The notes: generated by a model not told the origin, from the letters alone. A stretch of 64,000 bases of DNA from Fragum whitleyi (GCA_948146395.1 OX411544.1:59077642-59141641), one strand, 5' to 3'; numbered from the stretch's first letter, positions 11,661-23,096 are shown. Numbers and translations are program-made.

Positions 11661-11681
11661 CATTTAATTTTTAACTTATCA

Positions 11682-11751
11682 ATGGCTCAGTGCAAAAAAG
11701 TAGTAACTGTCTATAAACATATAGGCTGTTACTGCTATTTTGCATTGAGCG
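11682..11751. repeat. Fold-back MITE family 1
   Basis: ATGGCTCAGTGCAAAA opens it and TTTTGCATTGAGC closes it. CTATAAACATATAG spans the centre. It is slightly truncated at the right end. Confidence 0.75.
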
Positions 11752-11788
11752 AACAATATGAAGCAAGATATTGTGATATATTAAATGA

Positions 11789-11911
11789 GTTCATTTAATG
11801 TAAATTCATTCAAATTAGTCATTTGTTGAGCATTTTTGTTTACAAACAGCAGTTCATTTAATGTAAATTCATTCAAATTAGTCATTTGTTGAGCATTTTT
11901 GTTCACAAACA
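11789..11911 (+). repeat. Near-perfect 63-bp tandem duplication
   Basis: A block starting GTTCATTTAATGTAAATTC at 11,789 repeats at 11,852, with one visible difference (TTTACAAAC against TTCACAAAC). This indicates a recent duplication. Confidence 0.8.
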
Positions 11912-12570
11912 AAGAAGCTCATAAGGAAGATCTTAATTGCTTTCAAGATTTAGGAATTACCAGCAAGCCTGTATAAATTTTAAATGGTGGCTAGAATGAC
12001 TGCTGAATTATGCTGGTAATTGCAATTTTTCAACAACAGAGAAAATAACATTTAGCAGTTTAGACAAAACCGATGCTCATTATTGCAGAATTCTTTTATG
12101 TATTCTGTAGGGATAATGAATTACTGTAACAAGAAGAAACACTAATGCCTAACAACATTTCTTAGATCTAATTAAATGAACTTGATCTGCTCAGATGGCC
12201 TTCATTACTTGAGGTAAAAAAGTGTGTTGATGAAAGGAAACTTCATTTCATGTATAAGTAATCATTCTTTAAATAGTGTGAAAGTAATAAGAAAAAAAAA
12301 ATTCTCTGTTTACACTTTTCAGACATATTTGTAGACTTGTTGGAAGACAGACAGATGGACAAGCAGTGCTCAAACTATGTGCCCTGAAGCTTCTTTAAAT
12401 GCATAAAAACTCTCTAGAACTTGTTAACCCTTGTCACACAGAATAAAACCTTAGTAAATTTGCATTTAAATCAAAGTGCTGTAAGCCTGGAATACACTTA
12501 TTTTGAGTCAGCATAAGTTTTGAAAATAATTTGAAACTTTTCTTGGTGAAGGAGGATTATCAGGTGATAA
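11912..12570. other. No gene recognised
   Basis: AT-rich DNA downstream of the minus-strand exon at 12.7 kb. It may include that gene's 3' untranslated region, but no clear reverse-strand polyadenylation signal stands out. Confidence 0.4.
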
Positions 12571-12614
12571 AGTCAAAGATCAGACTGCACATATGTGCAG
12601 GCTGATCTTTGACT
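12571..12614. repeat. Fold-back family 2
   Basis: AGTCAAAGATCAG and CTGATCTTTGACT form the arms. The centre is ACTGCACATATGTGCAG. Related sequences at 15,031, 15,275, 49,535, 49,690 and 50,070 share CTAAGATCAGACTGCA. Confidence 0.7.
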
Positions 12615-12685
12615 ATATAACCTGTCAAAGCAGCATTATTCATGGCATGGCCAGGGTTACAAGAAACACTGTATTATCTTAAAGC

Positions 12686-12769
12686 TCATAATTTTGATTC
12701 CTTATTGTCTTCATGTCGTCTTTTACGTGTGGATCGCCTACTGGTACCTGATTCCTTGACAGTCTCGTC
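12686..12769 (-). CDS. Putative terminal coding exon of an unnamed nuclear-type protein
   Basis: A strong reverse-strand acceptor (pyrimidine tract ending TTTCTTTAG) is followed by 28 codons reading DETVKESGTSRRSTRKRR, then HEDNKESKL and TGA. The segment is rich in Lys/Arg/Ser/Glu and contains a basic cluster RRSTRKRR like a nuclear localisation signal; that role is inferred from composition only. A second frame is also open through the exon and ends two codons later, so the frame is a choice, not a proof. I recognise no family. It may be the last exon of the gene whose first coding exons appear at 20.34-19.98 kb on the same strand, but no exon in between could be placed. Confidence 0.4.
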   Translation of the reverse strand, partial: DETVKESGTSRRSTRKRRHEDNKESKL

Positions 12770-12944
12770 CTAAAGAAAAGGAGAAAATTAAGATGATTGT
12801 TGTACTAAGAATGATGAATTTACAGCAAAACTATGTCAATCTGTAAGAAAAAAAGATATCTAAATTCAAATTGGCAAGGAACAAATGGATTTGACGGTAC
12901 AATACTATTGTTAGTGCCTATATTTTGTAGGCAGTGGTTCTGAA

Positions 12945-13275
12945 ATTTTTCGAAAGTCTGCTTGTCTAGGGACAAGTAACAATCACAAACTCACTTGCCT
13001 CTATCTAAAACCTACTTGTCTGTTGAATTTTGAAGAGTCTTCAAAATATTGAAAACAAAATTGACATTGCTATAAAAACTAAAAGCATCCTAGAAATAGA
13101 CTTACTGTTGACATGGGATTACATGGAATTTTAAAAAACAGCTAACTCTTTAAGAAAGTATTTTTCTCTCAAGATTTTTTCACTTGTCCACAGACAACCT
13201 AGCTATGAAAATCTGCTTGTCTGTGCAGCTTAATGGACAAGTTGGACAAGTCGGGCAGCTAAATTCAGAACCACT
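12945..13275. repeat. GGACAAGT-rich dispersed repeat, copy 2
   Basis: GGACAAGT, ACTTGTCC and TGCTTGTCT recur on both strands. Inverted edges read AGTGGTTCTGAAATTT near 12,934 (plus strand GCAGTGGTTCTGAA) and TTCAGAACCACTGGC near 13,263, so this may be a fold-back unit. It is related to 4,166-4,345. Confidence 0.5.
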
Positions 13276-13783
13276 GGCGGCACTTGTCACCACTGCAACA
13301 ACAACCATTATTCTCTCAATATTTCAACCATGACAAATCCATTGAATTCAATTTTTCAAAACCATTAAAAGGCAACATAAATAAGCGCCGGTAAATATGG
13401 CTCATCCATTGATTTTAAAGATACTGGCCTGTCATCATTAATTTTTTGGTTGAACAAATCTTTATTGTAATCAATCTCATTTTCTCTGTTGTAATGACAA
13501 TTGGTTAAATTCACCAAATAAATAAATGTTTTGGTTTTTATTTAAGTAAATGACCATTTATTTGGAGATAATTGATTTTATGGAGGTATGAAACTGAAAA
13601 ACCTATGCACACTCATGGATAAGTTTGCTTAGCAATTTCATACAATGTGATTAGGTATTTAGTTTAATACCTCCATGAAATCAACCAATATTCTTTTCAT
13701 CTCTTAAGTGTCTAAAAGAGGCTTAGTGAAAAGCAAACATTGCAGAGCTAGATCAATATCCCCCTTGGGGAACATTTTGATCT
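13276..13783. other. No gene recognised
   Basis: AT-rich spacer or possible intron of the unnamed minus-strand gene. Confidence 0.35.
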
Positions 13784-14007
13784 GGGGTCCATTTTACAAA
13801 ATGAAGCGCAAGTCAAAATTACAAATTGTGTTGTTTTCATTCATTGTTAGATTCTGCCTGACAATATCTCATTGAAATCGTCTGTAGAAGACGATTCCAA
13901 TGAGATGATGTATGGCAGAATTCCATATTAAGTAACTCCTGTAGAAGTAACTTTAATTTTGGACTCAAGCAAAAAATGACAGTAAGATGTTTAGTAAAAC
14001 AGGCCCC
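13784..14007. mobile_element. MITE M1, copy 2
   Basis: It is collinear with 843-1,084. The left end is GGGGTCCATTTTAC and the right end TTAGTAAAACAGGCCCC. The central palindrome (CTCATTGAAATCGTCT...AGACGATTCCAATGAG) has changed relative to copy 1, with most changes matched on both arms. Confidence 0.75.
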
Positions 14008-14877
14008 TGGTTCAATGATATTTGTTTGGATTAAAGTAAATGATTCACAAATAATAACATAACTAAATATAATCTAATATACTTTGACACTCATAAATTG
14101 GCATATCTAAACTTCAACATAAAATACATAGAATACATAAAACAACTAGTGCATTCAAATTTTTTTCAAACATTATATTCTTTTTTATGTAACAATGAGC
14201 TAAAGTGCCACTATCATAATATACACAACCACAGACATTTTACATGAATGCCCCTTTTTCTTTGTTCTCAGGTGAGCTTAAATTAGTTTTTCCTGCACCA
14301 TTTTATTAGTATAGTATACCATTGTAAACCTCTAACATAAGTAGAATTAGTACCTTAACTATTATCAAGTTTCTATAATGTAGCAGTTAAATGTCTTATT
14401 CTCAAAATATATATATATTTTTACTTTTCCCTGCTGTGTTTGAAATTTATTTCAAATTATAACTTTTTGTGACATTCAGCCTGGCTGAAATTTCCCCTCA
14501 TTATTGCATATAATGTATGTTTTCGGGTCATTAAAGGCATACGTTAACAAACAAAATCTGGGTGTTAACAAGAGAAAACGTGGATTAATCAGTAAATTCA
14601 CTAGCCATTAACACCCGGCTTTTTGATTCAAATATTCTCTGTCTGGGCCTATACAAATTATCAGTTTCATTGTCCAACATTGTTATAGAGCATACCTAAA
14701 GATTTTCCTCTAAATCCTAAGTTAAATTGTGTGACGTCATAAATTAACCAAGCAACGTCGGTATAAACAAGATGGATGGTGTAATGCATGACAGCATTTA
14801 AATAGGTTTGTAACTGGTTTTATATCGTTTCTATGTAATTGTTTTACTCTTATCTATCTTTTTATGCAATAATAGTG
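14008..14877. other. No gene recognised
   Basis: AT-rich spacer. A phrase GGTGTTAACAAGAG...CATTAACACC near 14,570-14,612 is a small inverted repeat. No exon could be supported on either strand. Confidence 0.35.
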
Positions 14878-15020
14878 TCAATTCACGCTTTTTCGGGCGT
14901 TAATATTTGCAGAGACCCTCAAAATGCTTTAATGCCCTTGTGCTTCATACTGGGCGTTAAACCATATTTCAGGTCTCTGCAAATGTTAATGCCCTCAAAA
15001 ACATGAATTAACCCTATAAT
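14878..15020. repeat. Fold-back family 3 with about 55-bp arms
   Basis: The left arm carries GGGCGTTAATATTTGCAGAG and ends AATGCCC. The right arm is its inverse, with GGGCGTTAAAC, CTCTGCAAATGTTAATGCCC and AACATGAATTAACCC. One arm of the same family lies alone at 24,335-24,420 inside BPNT1. Confidence 0.7.
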
Positions 15021-15030
15021 AATAAAGCAA

Positions 15031-15101
15031 ACAAACAGACAGTATAGGCTAAGATCAGACTGCATGTCTGTGCAGGCTGATCTTAGGTTATACTGTTTGC
15101 T
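15031..15101. repeat. Fold-back family 2, longest copy
   Basis: The arms pair over more than 25 bp: AAACAGACAGTATAGGCTAA and AAGATCAG on the left, CTGATCTTAGG and TATACTGTTTGC on the right. The centre is ACTGCATGTCTGTGCAG. Confidence 0.7.
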
Positions 15102-15838
15102 AAGTGCAGCAGGAATATGCCCTCAATAGCATGAGAACAGTCAAACTAGATCTACCAAAGCGGATATTTTTTGTGTTTGAAGGGATTTAACTTCATCTTT
15201 CAGAGAATTTTAGTAATATCAAAGTGGCTGGACCACCTAACAATGGCTTAAAAAAATACATGTACTTGAATACTTGAAAATCTGATCAGCATGCACATCC
15301 AGACTGATCAGGGTATGTGCATTTCTATAGGGAAGAGTATATTTTTCATTGCAGTTATTGGAAAATAAAGTGCAATTGCCTTAACACATGGCAAATAATG
15401 CCTGTAGGGCGTTATGTTTAAGCCATGCAATTGCCCTTTGTACTCCAATAAACATAGTGAAAAATACACTTGGCCCTTGAAAGTGCAATCCTATTGATCT
15501 AAAAAATAATTAAAATACTCAGACAAATAATAAAAGTTAAAGGCTACTTTCTGTGTAATTACAGCTCAATACACAAGATCTATTTTTAGATCACATATTA
15601 AACATGCATTGGTGTCATGCTATTGAAGTATGCTGGCATAAAGTTTTACAAATGGGACACAAACACTTGTCAACTTTGACATTCCAAGAGGTATTTTTGA
15701 TCAGAAATCTTTTCTGTCTAGTAAAGCTCCTTTTCAAAACAAAATACTGGCATGATTGAATGAGGTTGAATGGGTTACTTGATGGTTTTCATCCATTTGC
15801 TGTTAACAGCAACTCAGAATCTGAATTGCATGCTTCTA
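15102..15838. other. No gene recognised
   Basis: Spacer with one more family-2-like palindrome near 15,278-15,312 (CTGATCAGCATGCACATCC, then GACTGATCAG). Nothing else is supported. Confidence 0.35.
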
Positions 15839-16615
15839 ATAAACAAGAGGACCAGAATGGTTATAAACCGCTTACCTGATTTTTATTTGTCCAGTGGACC
15901 TTGACCATTTACCTGGCAAAGTTTCATTCGCAATTGCCTAGTAAATGGAGAGAAGGTACTATTCCAAGAATTCAAAAATGAAAATAAACCCTGGCCACCC
16001 ATTTGTAAATGAGGAGTTGTTCAAAGATTTCCGGCTCAAAATAAGCACCGCTCTGCCACGCCCATATTTGTGGGCAAATCAAAATTACAAATACTATTTT
16101 TGAAGGGTCACTCAAGAAACATTTTGGCAAAGTTTCATTGAAATCGGCCCAGTTGTTCAGGAGATGTTGTTAAAAGATATCAGGCTTTAAATAAGCCCCA
16201 ACCTGCCAAGCCCATATTAAGTGGCCAATACGAATTTTGCAAATAATTTTTGAAGAGGGTAACCCAAGAAACATTCTGGTAAAGTTTGAAATCAGTCAAG
16301 TGGTTCAGATTTTTTCAAAGAATTCAGGCCCAAAAAAGGCCCAACCCTGCCATGCCTTTTATTTATGGTCTAATCAAAATTTCATGAATTTTGATGAGGG
16401 TGACTCAAGGATCATTCTGGTAAAGTTTCATTGAGATCAATCCCCTGGTACAGGAGGAGATGTTGTTCAAGGATTTCAAAGTAAAAAATTGCAACACCCT
16501 GCCATGCCCATATTTATTGGCCAATCAGAATTTTGAAAACTATTTTTAAAGAGGGTCACCAAGGAACAAAAAAGTCTTTTGCAAATATTTCAACTCTTAA
16601 CTGATCAATTAGTGA
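15839..16615 (-). mobile_element. Tandem-core element B, truncated reverse copy
   Basis: The plus strand opens AAACAAGAGGACCAGAATGG, the complement of the 3' end of element B at 25,731. It continues through about four units carrying GTGGTTCAG, CCTGCCATGCCCATATTTAT and AAAGTTTCATTGA. The head with hairpin and microsatellite is missing, so this is a 5'-truncated or decayed copy. The ORF at 16,237-16,434 is repeat-derived. Confidence 0.65.
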
Positions 16616-17350
16616 TGAATGGTTATGAAAGGGGAGGGACAGATTTTTGAGTTCCTACAACAATGGACTTGTAGACCAATGGTCAGGAGTTTCCCCGTAA
16701 TACCTATTCCATTTTATATAGAAATAAAGTGCAATGGATTTACCCATGTGATTTGATTTTAACCAATCAAAATTCTTTATTTTATTGGAATACAATTATA
16801 CACTTCTCAAATATATTGAGTGTGCTTGCTTGTGTTATCCTGAATATGTAGGGCAGGTAAAATTTGAAATTAGAAAGATATTACTACATCCAGATTTAGG
16901 TTAAGTAGTTTAAAGAAAGGATTCACCTTCTACATGTTAACTAAACATTATATAATGTCCATGTAATAAAGTCCAAGATTACCCTACTCCATGTCCAGGC
17001 TAACATACCTGGGAGGTAGAAATTGAACAGAGAAAATATGAGCTTGAAGTGAAAAAATAGACCATCAGGGCTCCAGAGGGAGTGAAATCAGGAAACATTT
17101 AAGATCTTTAGAGCTAGAAATTACTACATCAAGATTGAGTTTTAGTAGATCTATAAGAAAGGTTTCACCATTCTACATGTTAACTAAACATATTATATGT
17201 ACAAATAAATATGTGTAATATAAACTTACTCCTGATCCAAGCTTTCATACCTGGGAAGTCAAAATTTTAAGAAAGAATTATGAGCTTAAAATTTATACAT
17301 ACACAATCAAAGCCAAGGAGTATGATAGCTAGTCATTGGTTGAATTTTAA
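16616..17350. repeat. Diverged tandem duplication of about 240 bp
   Basis: Two blocks, about 16,870-17,050 and 17,100-17,290, share in order ATTACTACATC, TTCTACATGTTAACTAAACAT, CATACCTGGGA and ATGAGCTT. Identity is moderate, so the duplication is old. Confidence 0.5.
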
Positions 17351-18170
17351 CTTGAAGTTAATTTCTTCCATTCAGGATTCTTGTTTCAATTTGTGCTATT
17401 GAAACAACACACCTGAATGGTTGAAAAAACCGTCAGTCTTTATAAAATGGTAATCTTGTATACAACTGGCATATTCATAACTAGGATTTTGAAATTTATT
17501 TATTCCTATTACACATTGGCGTAATGTGTGTAATGGTAGTTATGCCCTTAACCTGGTTGCAGCTAAGATGGAGTGATGTAATCTAAATGTTGTTTTCTCA
17601 ACCAAAACCTATGTTGTGGACACATTTTGGTATCATCTTGATGAGACGATTCCAATGAGTACACAAAACATGGGCTGCAATTCATTGTTAATAGAATTTT
17701 ACATTTTTGAAATGGAAAGCAGTCCAACTGTCTTTAGCTCTGAAACATCACATTATTTTTAAACAAGTACAAATACTCAGATTTTTGCCACTGCTCTTCA
17801 CCACCAACAGGGTTAAGGTCTGACTTATATCATGCCTTAGAAAATTTTGTGAAAAAAGAGACATTACTCTTAACAAACTATTACTCCTCTTTTCACAATA
17901 TTTTCTTTGCAATAGGATGATTTCCTTCAAATTGTGCCAATTTTTCTCTGTTTTCTGAAAACACCTTCAATATGGGAACAGTCTCAATTTCTGAATAAGG
18001 GGAAAGGGTAAAACTTAGCAATTTAGTGTCATTTCTTGGGTAGCAATATTCAGCTATGGTAGACTTAATATATGGATGGAGGAATAATCTGATTTTTTTG
18101 ATAAAATGTGTATAAAACAGGATGTGCTTGTTAAACACTTTTGCCCTTGCCACTATCATTTCAGCAATTT
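17351..18170. other. No supported gene
   Basis: The reverse strand has a strong pyrimidine tract and acceptor at about 17,991-18,012, followed by an open stretch of about 30 codons (starting EIETVPILK). No convincing donor follows, so I do not call it an exon. Confidence 0.3.
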
Positions 18171-18500
18171 TCAAAATATTTGACCTTGAAATATGTACTT
18201 GACCTTGAGAGTTGACCTTGAACTTGGTACAAACAGAAAGGCCTAGTCACAAGCAATACTCATGTGAAATATGAAGGCTCTATCCCTTGCCAATCAAAAG
18301 TTATGGCCAAATTTAAAGTTTTTTGGAGGGAAAAACAGACAAAATTTGTGGGTTTAGCGCAAGACTGTTATAAGTGTATATACAATGTATTTACACTTAC
18401 TACAGTCTTGCACCGAACACTCAAAATGTCAAACAAACAGATTAACAGGCAAGTCAAAAGCAATTTGCCCTCTGATAAATGGATGTGTGTCATAAAAATT
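18171..18500 (+). repeat. Repeat G (GACCTTGA units)
   Basis: TTGACCTTGA occurs three times, followed by AACTTGGTACAAACAGAAAG, CACAAGCAATACTCATGTGA and CTCTATCCCTTGCCA. Related copies are at 30,780-31,300 (interrupted) and 41,980-42,240. This copy serves as the uninterrupted reference for the MITE insertion at 30,829. Confidence 0.6.
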
Positions 18501-19970
18501 TGGATGTAACAATGTATAGGGTCATATGTAAAATGTTTTTCTACAAGGAATCAGTGCTCAAGAAAATAGGAAAGGTTTCTTTGAATCTGAATACATGTAA
18601 TTAACATATAGAGCCTCATTTACCATATGAGCTGGAAAATGTTCAGGAACACTTCAACCTTTTACAGCTTACCCCTCATTTTGAAAAGCTTTACAATATC
18701 AGTTATTGCCTATTGCATATGAATTTTTTTAGAAGTTTTTATTCTTCTGTGTATTTTCAAAATTCATAAGCATGTCTCAACGTCACCCAATTAGGACTAG
18801 TACAAGAGATTGTGATTTGGCATCCATCAAATTCATCATTTCTTAAAATAGATGCTACCTTTGATGAAATTATGAGCACAAGAAATCACTTTATTTTAGA
18901 GACAATTGTTAGTAGATATCTAATCTCAAGCATATAAAAGAAATTTCATTTAACAGAGCACTGATTTTAGTTATTTGCTTTCCCTTTTGCAAAGCAAAAT
19001 ACATATATAGGCTTGAGGCGAGGTTGTGATAAAGTAACATACCTTCCAATATGTGTTTTTAAAGCTTTAAAAATGAGAATGATTTATATTTATTATCAAT
19101 ACTTTTTGGCATGGCAGGGCTGAGCTTAAGTAATGGGTTGGTGGACTTAAGGTTGAGGTAATGGTAAAGCAGCTTTTTTCCTCAAATTCACTATGTCGAC
19201 ATGTACACTAAAAAATTTAAATAGTCGATAGGTAAGCTTTTAGCTTAAGCTTTTTCCAGCTGAAGATACAAGTTTTGTAAAACAAAGATGCAATATGTTA
19301 ATAATTTTATGCATTTTTATCCTTTAAGCTTTTACAATACAGTTATCTTTTACTGTTAATAATATCGCAGAATATTGAACAGTACTTTTGCCAAATAATG
19401 TCACAGCAAAACTCTGCCCTGCCAGGCCAAAAAGCAACAAAGAATAACCAATATGATTTGGCAAAACCAAAACCAAATTGTAAATTATATTTGTAGATAA
19501 AATTTTAAATGAAGCAATAAGTATAGATTTCATAGTAGATAAAACTATATATCAGAGTAAAAAACACGTACTGAAAACAGATATTTTAACTGAGAAAAAA
19601 TATCTTTTTATCAGTAATCTTTTACAGGTGGTAGCATGCTATATCATCAATTTAATATGACAAAACATATTTTTGATGTAGTTAGACAAAGTAAATTTCA
19701 TTGTTTGGCAGCACTAATCCTGAACCCATTGCTTAGTGTTAGCTGTAGTCAAAAAGATTTGGTCACCCAACAACAATTGTTTGATGATGACAAATGAAAT
19801 TCACACAAAATCAAAGGCCTGAAAGGCCTGAATTGAAGACAGGACTGAAAATTAACAATTGGAATGAAAATTGTGGCGTTTTGAGAAGATCTCTCGAGTG
19901 GGAATCAAAAATTTAAAACAATCATTGATGGTTACATATGGACACTGCACCTTCCTAACAAATGAATATG
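18501..19970. other. No gene recognised
   Basis: AT-rich sequence, possibly intronic to the unnamed minus-strand gene. No exon or repeat is supported. Confidence 0.35.
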
Positions 19971-19976
19971 CTTTAC

Positions 19977-20089
19977 TTTGAAGACTCATCACTTCCAGAT
20001 AAACCTATCCCTCTAGCCAATTCAAGCTTAACAAGAGGGTAACTGCCTTCATAATCGCTATTCATCCCCAAATGTAAGTTTTCAATATC
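19977..20089 (-). CDS. Putative second coding exon, unnamed minus-strand gene
   Basis: A reverse-strand acceptor TTTTCATTTAG is followed by 113 bp reading DIENLHLGMNSDYEG, then SYPLVKLELARGIGLSGSDE and two Ser. It ends at a donor-like AAA|GTAAAG. The start phase is 0, fitting the exon at 20,308-20,353; the end phase is 2. If not spliced, the frame stops one codon later at TAA, leaving a 49-residue product. I recognise no domain. Mixed composition without repeat similarity is the main argument for coding. Confidence 0.35.
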
Positions 20090-20307
20090 CTAAATGAAAA
20101 ATATTCATTTAACTAACAGAAATATGGTGGCAATTCCTGTATTCTAAAAACTCATATGAATTATTGCAACCCTGTTTTATAAAATTGTATAGATTATCCC
20201 CAGCAATCCAATATGATCCAAATCAGATTTTTTTCCAGTCAAACTTATTAAGTGGATGTGTAAAAATCTTAAATAAAATGTTAATCCACATGACACACAT
20301 TGCTTAC

Positions 20308-20353
20308 CCCTTGATGAAGAGCTGAACATTTCATTGCCATGGTGAATATTGCC
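20308..20353 (-). CDS. Putative first coding exon, unnamed minus-strand gene
   Basis: An acceptor TTCCAATTCAG is followed by GGCAATATTCACC and an ATG (20,338-20,340) in a near-ideal start context (ACCATGG). Eleven codons MAMKCSALHQG lead to a donor GGG|GTAAGC at phase 0. This matches the phase of the next candidate exon at 19,977-20,089. The acceptor implies a non-coding first exon upstream, and the CpG-containing stretch at 20.64-20.96 kb would fit. Function is unknown. Confidence 0.35.
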
Positions 20354-20639
20354 CTGAATTGGAAATTTGTTCAAATTTCTTTTACATTTATTATCTGATC
20401 CAGGATTTGACTAATTATCTCCACATAGAAGAAGCAATGAAAGCAATACCAATATTTTTATACTTTTACTAGTCAAAGTCAATACTAAGAAGAAGTATTT
20501 TCCCGTACAATAGCTGTAGCTTTTTTTATGAATACCGTTTAAGTTTCTTCCAGGAGTGAAACATTCTATTTCTATTTTTCAATTGAGATATTTCGATCTC
20601 CATTTCAGGTTATTCTCCTTGCATATGGTCTTACTTAGT

Positions 20640-20960
20640 AGAAAATTATTTTTACTACAAAATAATATATAAACCTGTTAAGACAACCAACCTTTCAGGC
20701 CTTTTCCACGGGACTGCTTTTCTAGATCAAGATTCGGATTGAACTATCCGGTGAACTATCAATTTTGACAAAACTGCCAAAATGACAGATCGTTAAATGA
20801 AATCCCGAGCTACAGCATTTATCACCTTGAGTAGAATTCTTTCAAAGTCCACTCCAGAATGTTACAAATAAATCCGTTCCAGTTTCCAAAACAGTTTCTG
20901 TTTATGTCAGAAAATTGTCGAAAACAAAAGCGGATACTCAAAACCGGGATCGCGCATGCG
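20640..20960 (-). promoter_or_regulatory. Possible promoter and 5' non-coding exon of the unnamed minus-strand gene
   Basis: This interval is richer in CG dinucleotides than its surroundings. It carries CGCGCATGCGTG at 20,950-20,961, close to the NRF1 consensus that is perfect in the BPNT1 promoter (37,258-37,269). A reverse-strand donor-like AA|GTAAGA near 20,634-20,640 could end a leader exon. All of this is inference from motifs. Confidence 0.25.
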
Positions 20961-20977
20961 TGGTACTACTGTATAGG

Positions 20978-21141
20978 CCATTCGGAACACCACTCGGCCA
21001 ATCTAACGCATTCGTCAAAACTCGGCCGATTCCGTAACCTACATTTATCTGAGACTTCGGAGATCGCCCGATGATTGCCGAGTGAATATCACGATCACGA
21101 TCTGTTGCCGTTTACGGATATGACCGAGTGATGTTCCAAAT
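20978..21141. repeat. Fold-back element, about 165 bp
   Basis: Inverted arms: GGCCATTCGGAACACCACTC at the left, GAGTGATGTTCCAAATG at the right. The inside has further inverted words (ACTCGGCC with GCCGAGTG). A single copy in the window. Confidence 0.5.
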
Positions 21142-23070
21142 GCTGTACAATATGGATAGACAAAACAAGCCTAATAATAAAGTAATTTGATAAGCCATCG
21201 AAATTTCTCCGTAAATCCAAGTAAAAATTCAAACCTAGGAAATTCCAAGGGTTTACGAGTTTATTCAAATAGCCTTGTGCTATTTTAGTTTTTATCCATT
21301 TACACTACGACAGGCCCGGGAGACGGATAAATAAAGCAACCTTAAGGACACACAAACACACAATTTTACAAGAAATAGGGAGTCTAAAATGGGGAACTGA
21401 AAATAGCTTGCCAATGCTATGTATAAAAACAGTTGTAGGATGCAATTGAAAATTTGGAGCAAATGCAAAAGAAAACCCGAAAACGCCCTAAAACAACACC
21501 ATTTACGAATGTAAAACACGTTTCTGCAGGCAACTTCTGCATGGAGCACGTGTTCACTCGCCTGAGGTCCCGGCCAGAATTTAGGTCAGCACCAAAATTT
21601 TACGGTATATTGCTACACTATTGATTATTTTTGCCGCGTTTATTTTTATGAATGGGTCTACTTTTTTGAGCGTAATGACACATGTAGGTTTGTTATCAGA
21701 ATCCGATGGCGACGATCCCTATATTGAAAGACAGGTAAACCTGTCTTCAATAAAAAACCAACAAGATATATTAATTCGTTGCACAAAATCAGCTTTATGA
21801 AAATGTCAAGAGCATGCATTAGATAGTTTAAATAAATTATATAAAATAAACAACAAATATGAGCCTGTGTGTGACAATTCCAACAATTTCAATTGTGCAT
21901 GATGAAAAGACCTTGAGTAGCCTTGATACTCACACAGTGCATTTAAATATATTTTGGGTTCTGAACATTGATTTCATGTCCGTAGCCATCTATTGAGTGC
22001 ATAGTTGAGACACTGATCAGACTGTGTGGCCCCACAGACTTATATGAGTCTCAACATTGCTTGAGTGAAGTTGTTGGCAGTTCTTGCACAGGCTCATATA
22101 ATAACAAACAAAAAATATTTTGGCACAATCCAAACATATTGTATACAATCATGCTTTACCTATATGAGGCTAAATTTAAGAAAAACAATGACTGGAAATC
22201 ATTACCTACACAAACAATATTTTAGACTGGTTCAATAAGAAAGCTTTAAGTACTATTAGATTTTAAAAAAATTGAAATAAAAAAGATGCATTGGTAAAAG
22301 ACAAATGCCCTGAAATGGCCTTTTTTTCTTTTAACTTTTGACCTTGTCAGATGACCTTGACCTAGCTATCTCTAGATGTGTATCAATGAGATTTATTATC
22401 ATGAGCAATGTAGCCTTGAAGTCATTGGCAATGTTTTTGGCTAATTTTTGAAGACAGACAGACAAACCACAGACAAACAATAGTAAAACAACATGCCTCC
22501 AACCTTACACTGGGACATGAAAAACTTCATCAGAAAAAAATAAATGAAAAACAATTTTTCTTATCAAATTACATGTTTTAGTGAAAAGTTAACAAATATT
22601 TCTACTAAGTATTTACAAAATAATATGTAATGCACCAACAAAAGAAATTTATTCTAGCTAAATGAAGAATTTTACTAATTCATTAAAATCAAAGAATGAA
22701 ATTGAATGATAATAAAATTTGCATGTATGACTGTACAAATTATAGAAATCTAATGCAGAAGTATTTCTGTCAAACATCTGAATAACTTAACAAAATGAAG
22801 GAAGTTGACATATTCATAAGCCTTAGGTGTAAGTTATAAAGCAAATCTTTAAGATGGAGCTGATGCCTTGGAGAAGATAGAAGAAGATATTCACATGGGA
22901 TGGAGAGTAGGGCCATTAATGAAAGAAATACAATATATAGGGAACATCTTTAATCCATGAAAAGCATTTGCCATGTGTGCTCAAACTTTATTGACAGAAC
23001 AAACAGACCTTTGGTAATTAGAACTATACAAGTTTTTGCTTATTCCTAGATTGCACATTCTTTTTTCTTC
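21142..23070. other. Intergenic; one possible membrane-anchor exon
   Basis: The region lies between the unnamed gene and the 3' end of BPNT1. On the plus strand 21,585-21,731 is open and encodes a hydrophobic stretch (YIATLLIIFAAFIFMNGS) followed by an acidic piece ending at a donor-like CAG|GTAAAC. No start codon precedes the hydrophobic run in frame, and no partner exon was found. The E-box CACGTG occurs at 21,547. A small palindrome AAGACAGGTAAACCTGTCTT sits at 21,729. The remainder is AT-rich without features. Confidence 0.25.
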
Positions 23071-23083
23071 AAAACGGAACCTT

Positions 23084-23096
23084 TTTATTCTTTATT
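23084..23096 (-). terminator. Candidate polyadenylation signals of BPNT1
   Basis: Two AATAAA hexamers lie on the minus strand (plus-strand TTTATT at 23,084-23,089 and 23,091-23,096), about 245 bp past the stop codon. Confidence 0.45.

Noticed and set aside
17893..18174. Reverse-strand ORF with a strong acceptor and a protein-like end (EIETVPILKVFSENREKL)
   Set aside because: No good donor follows, and its phase does not match the exon at 19,977. No family is recognised, so it is left as intronic or chance.
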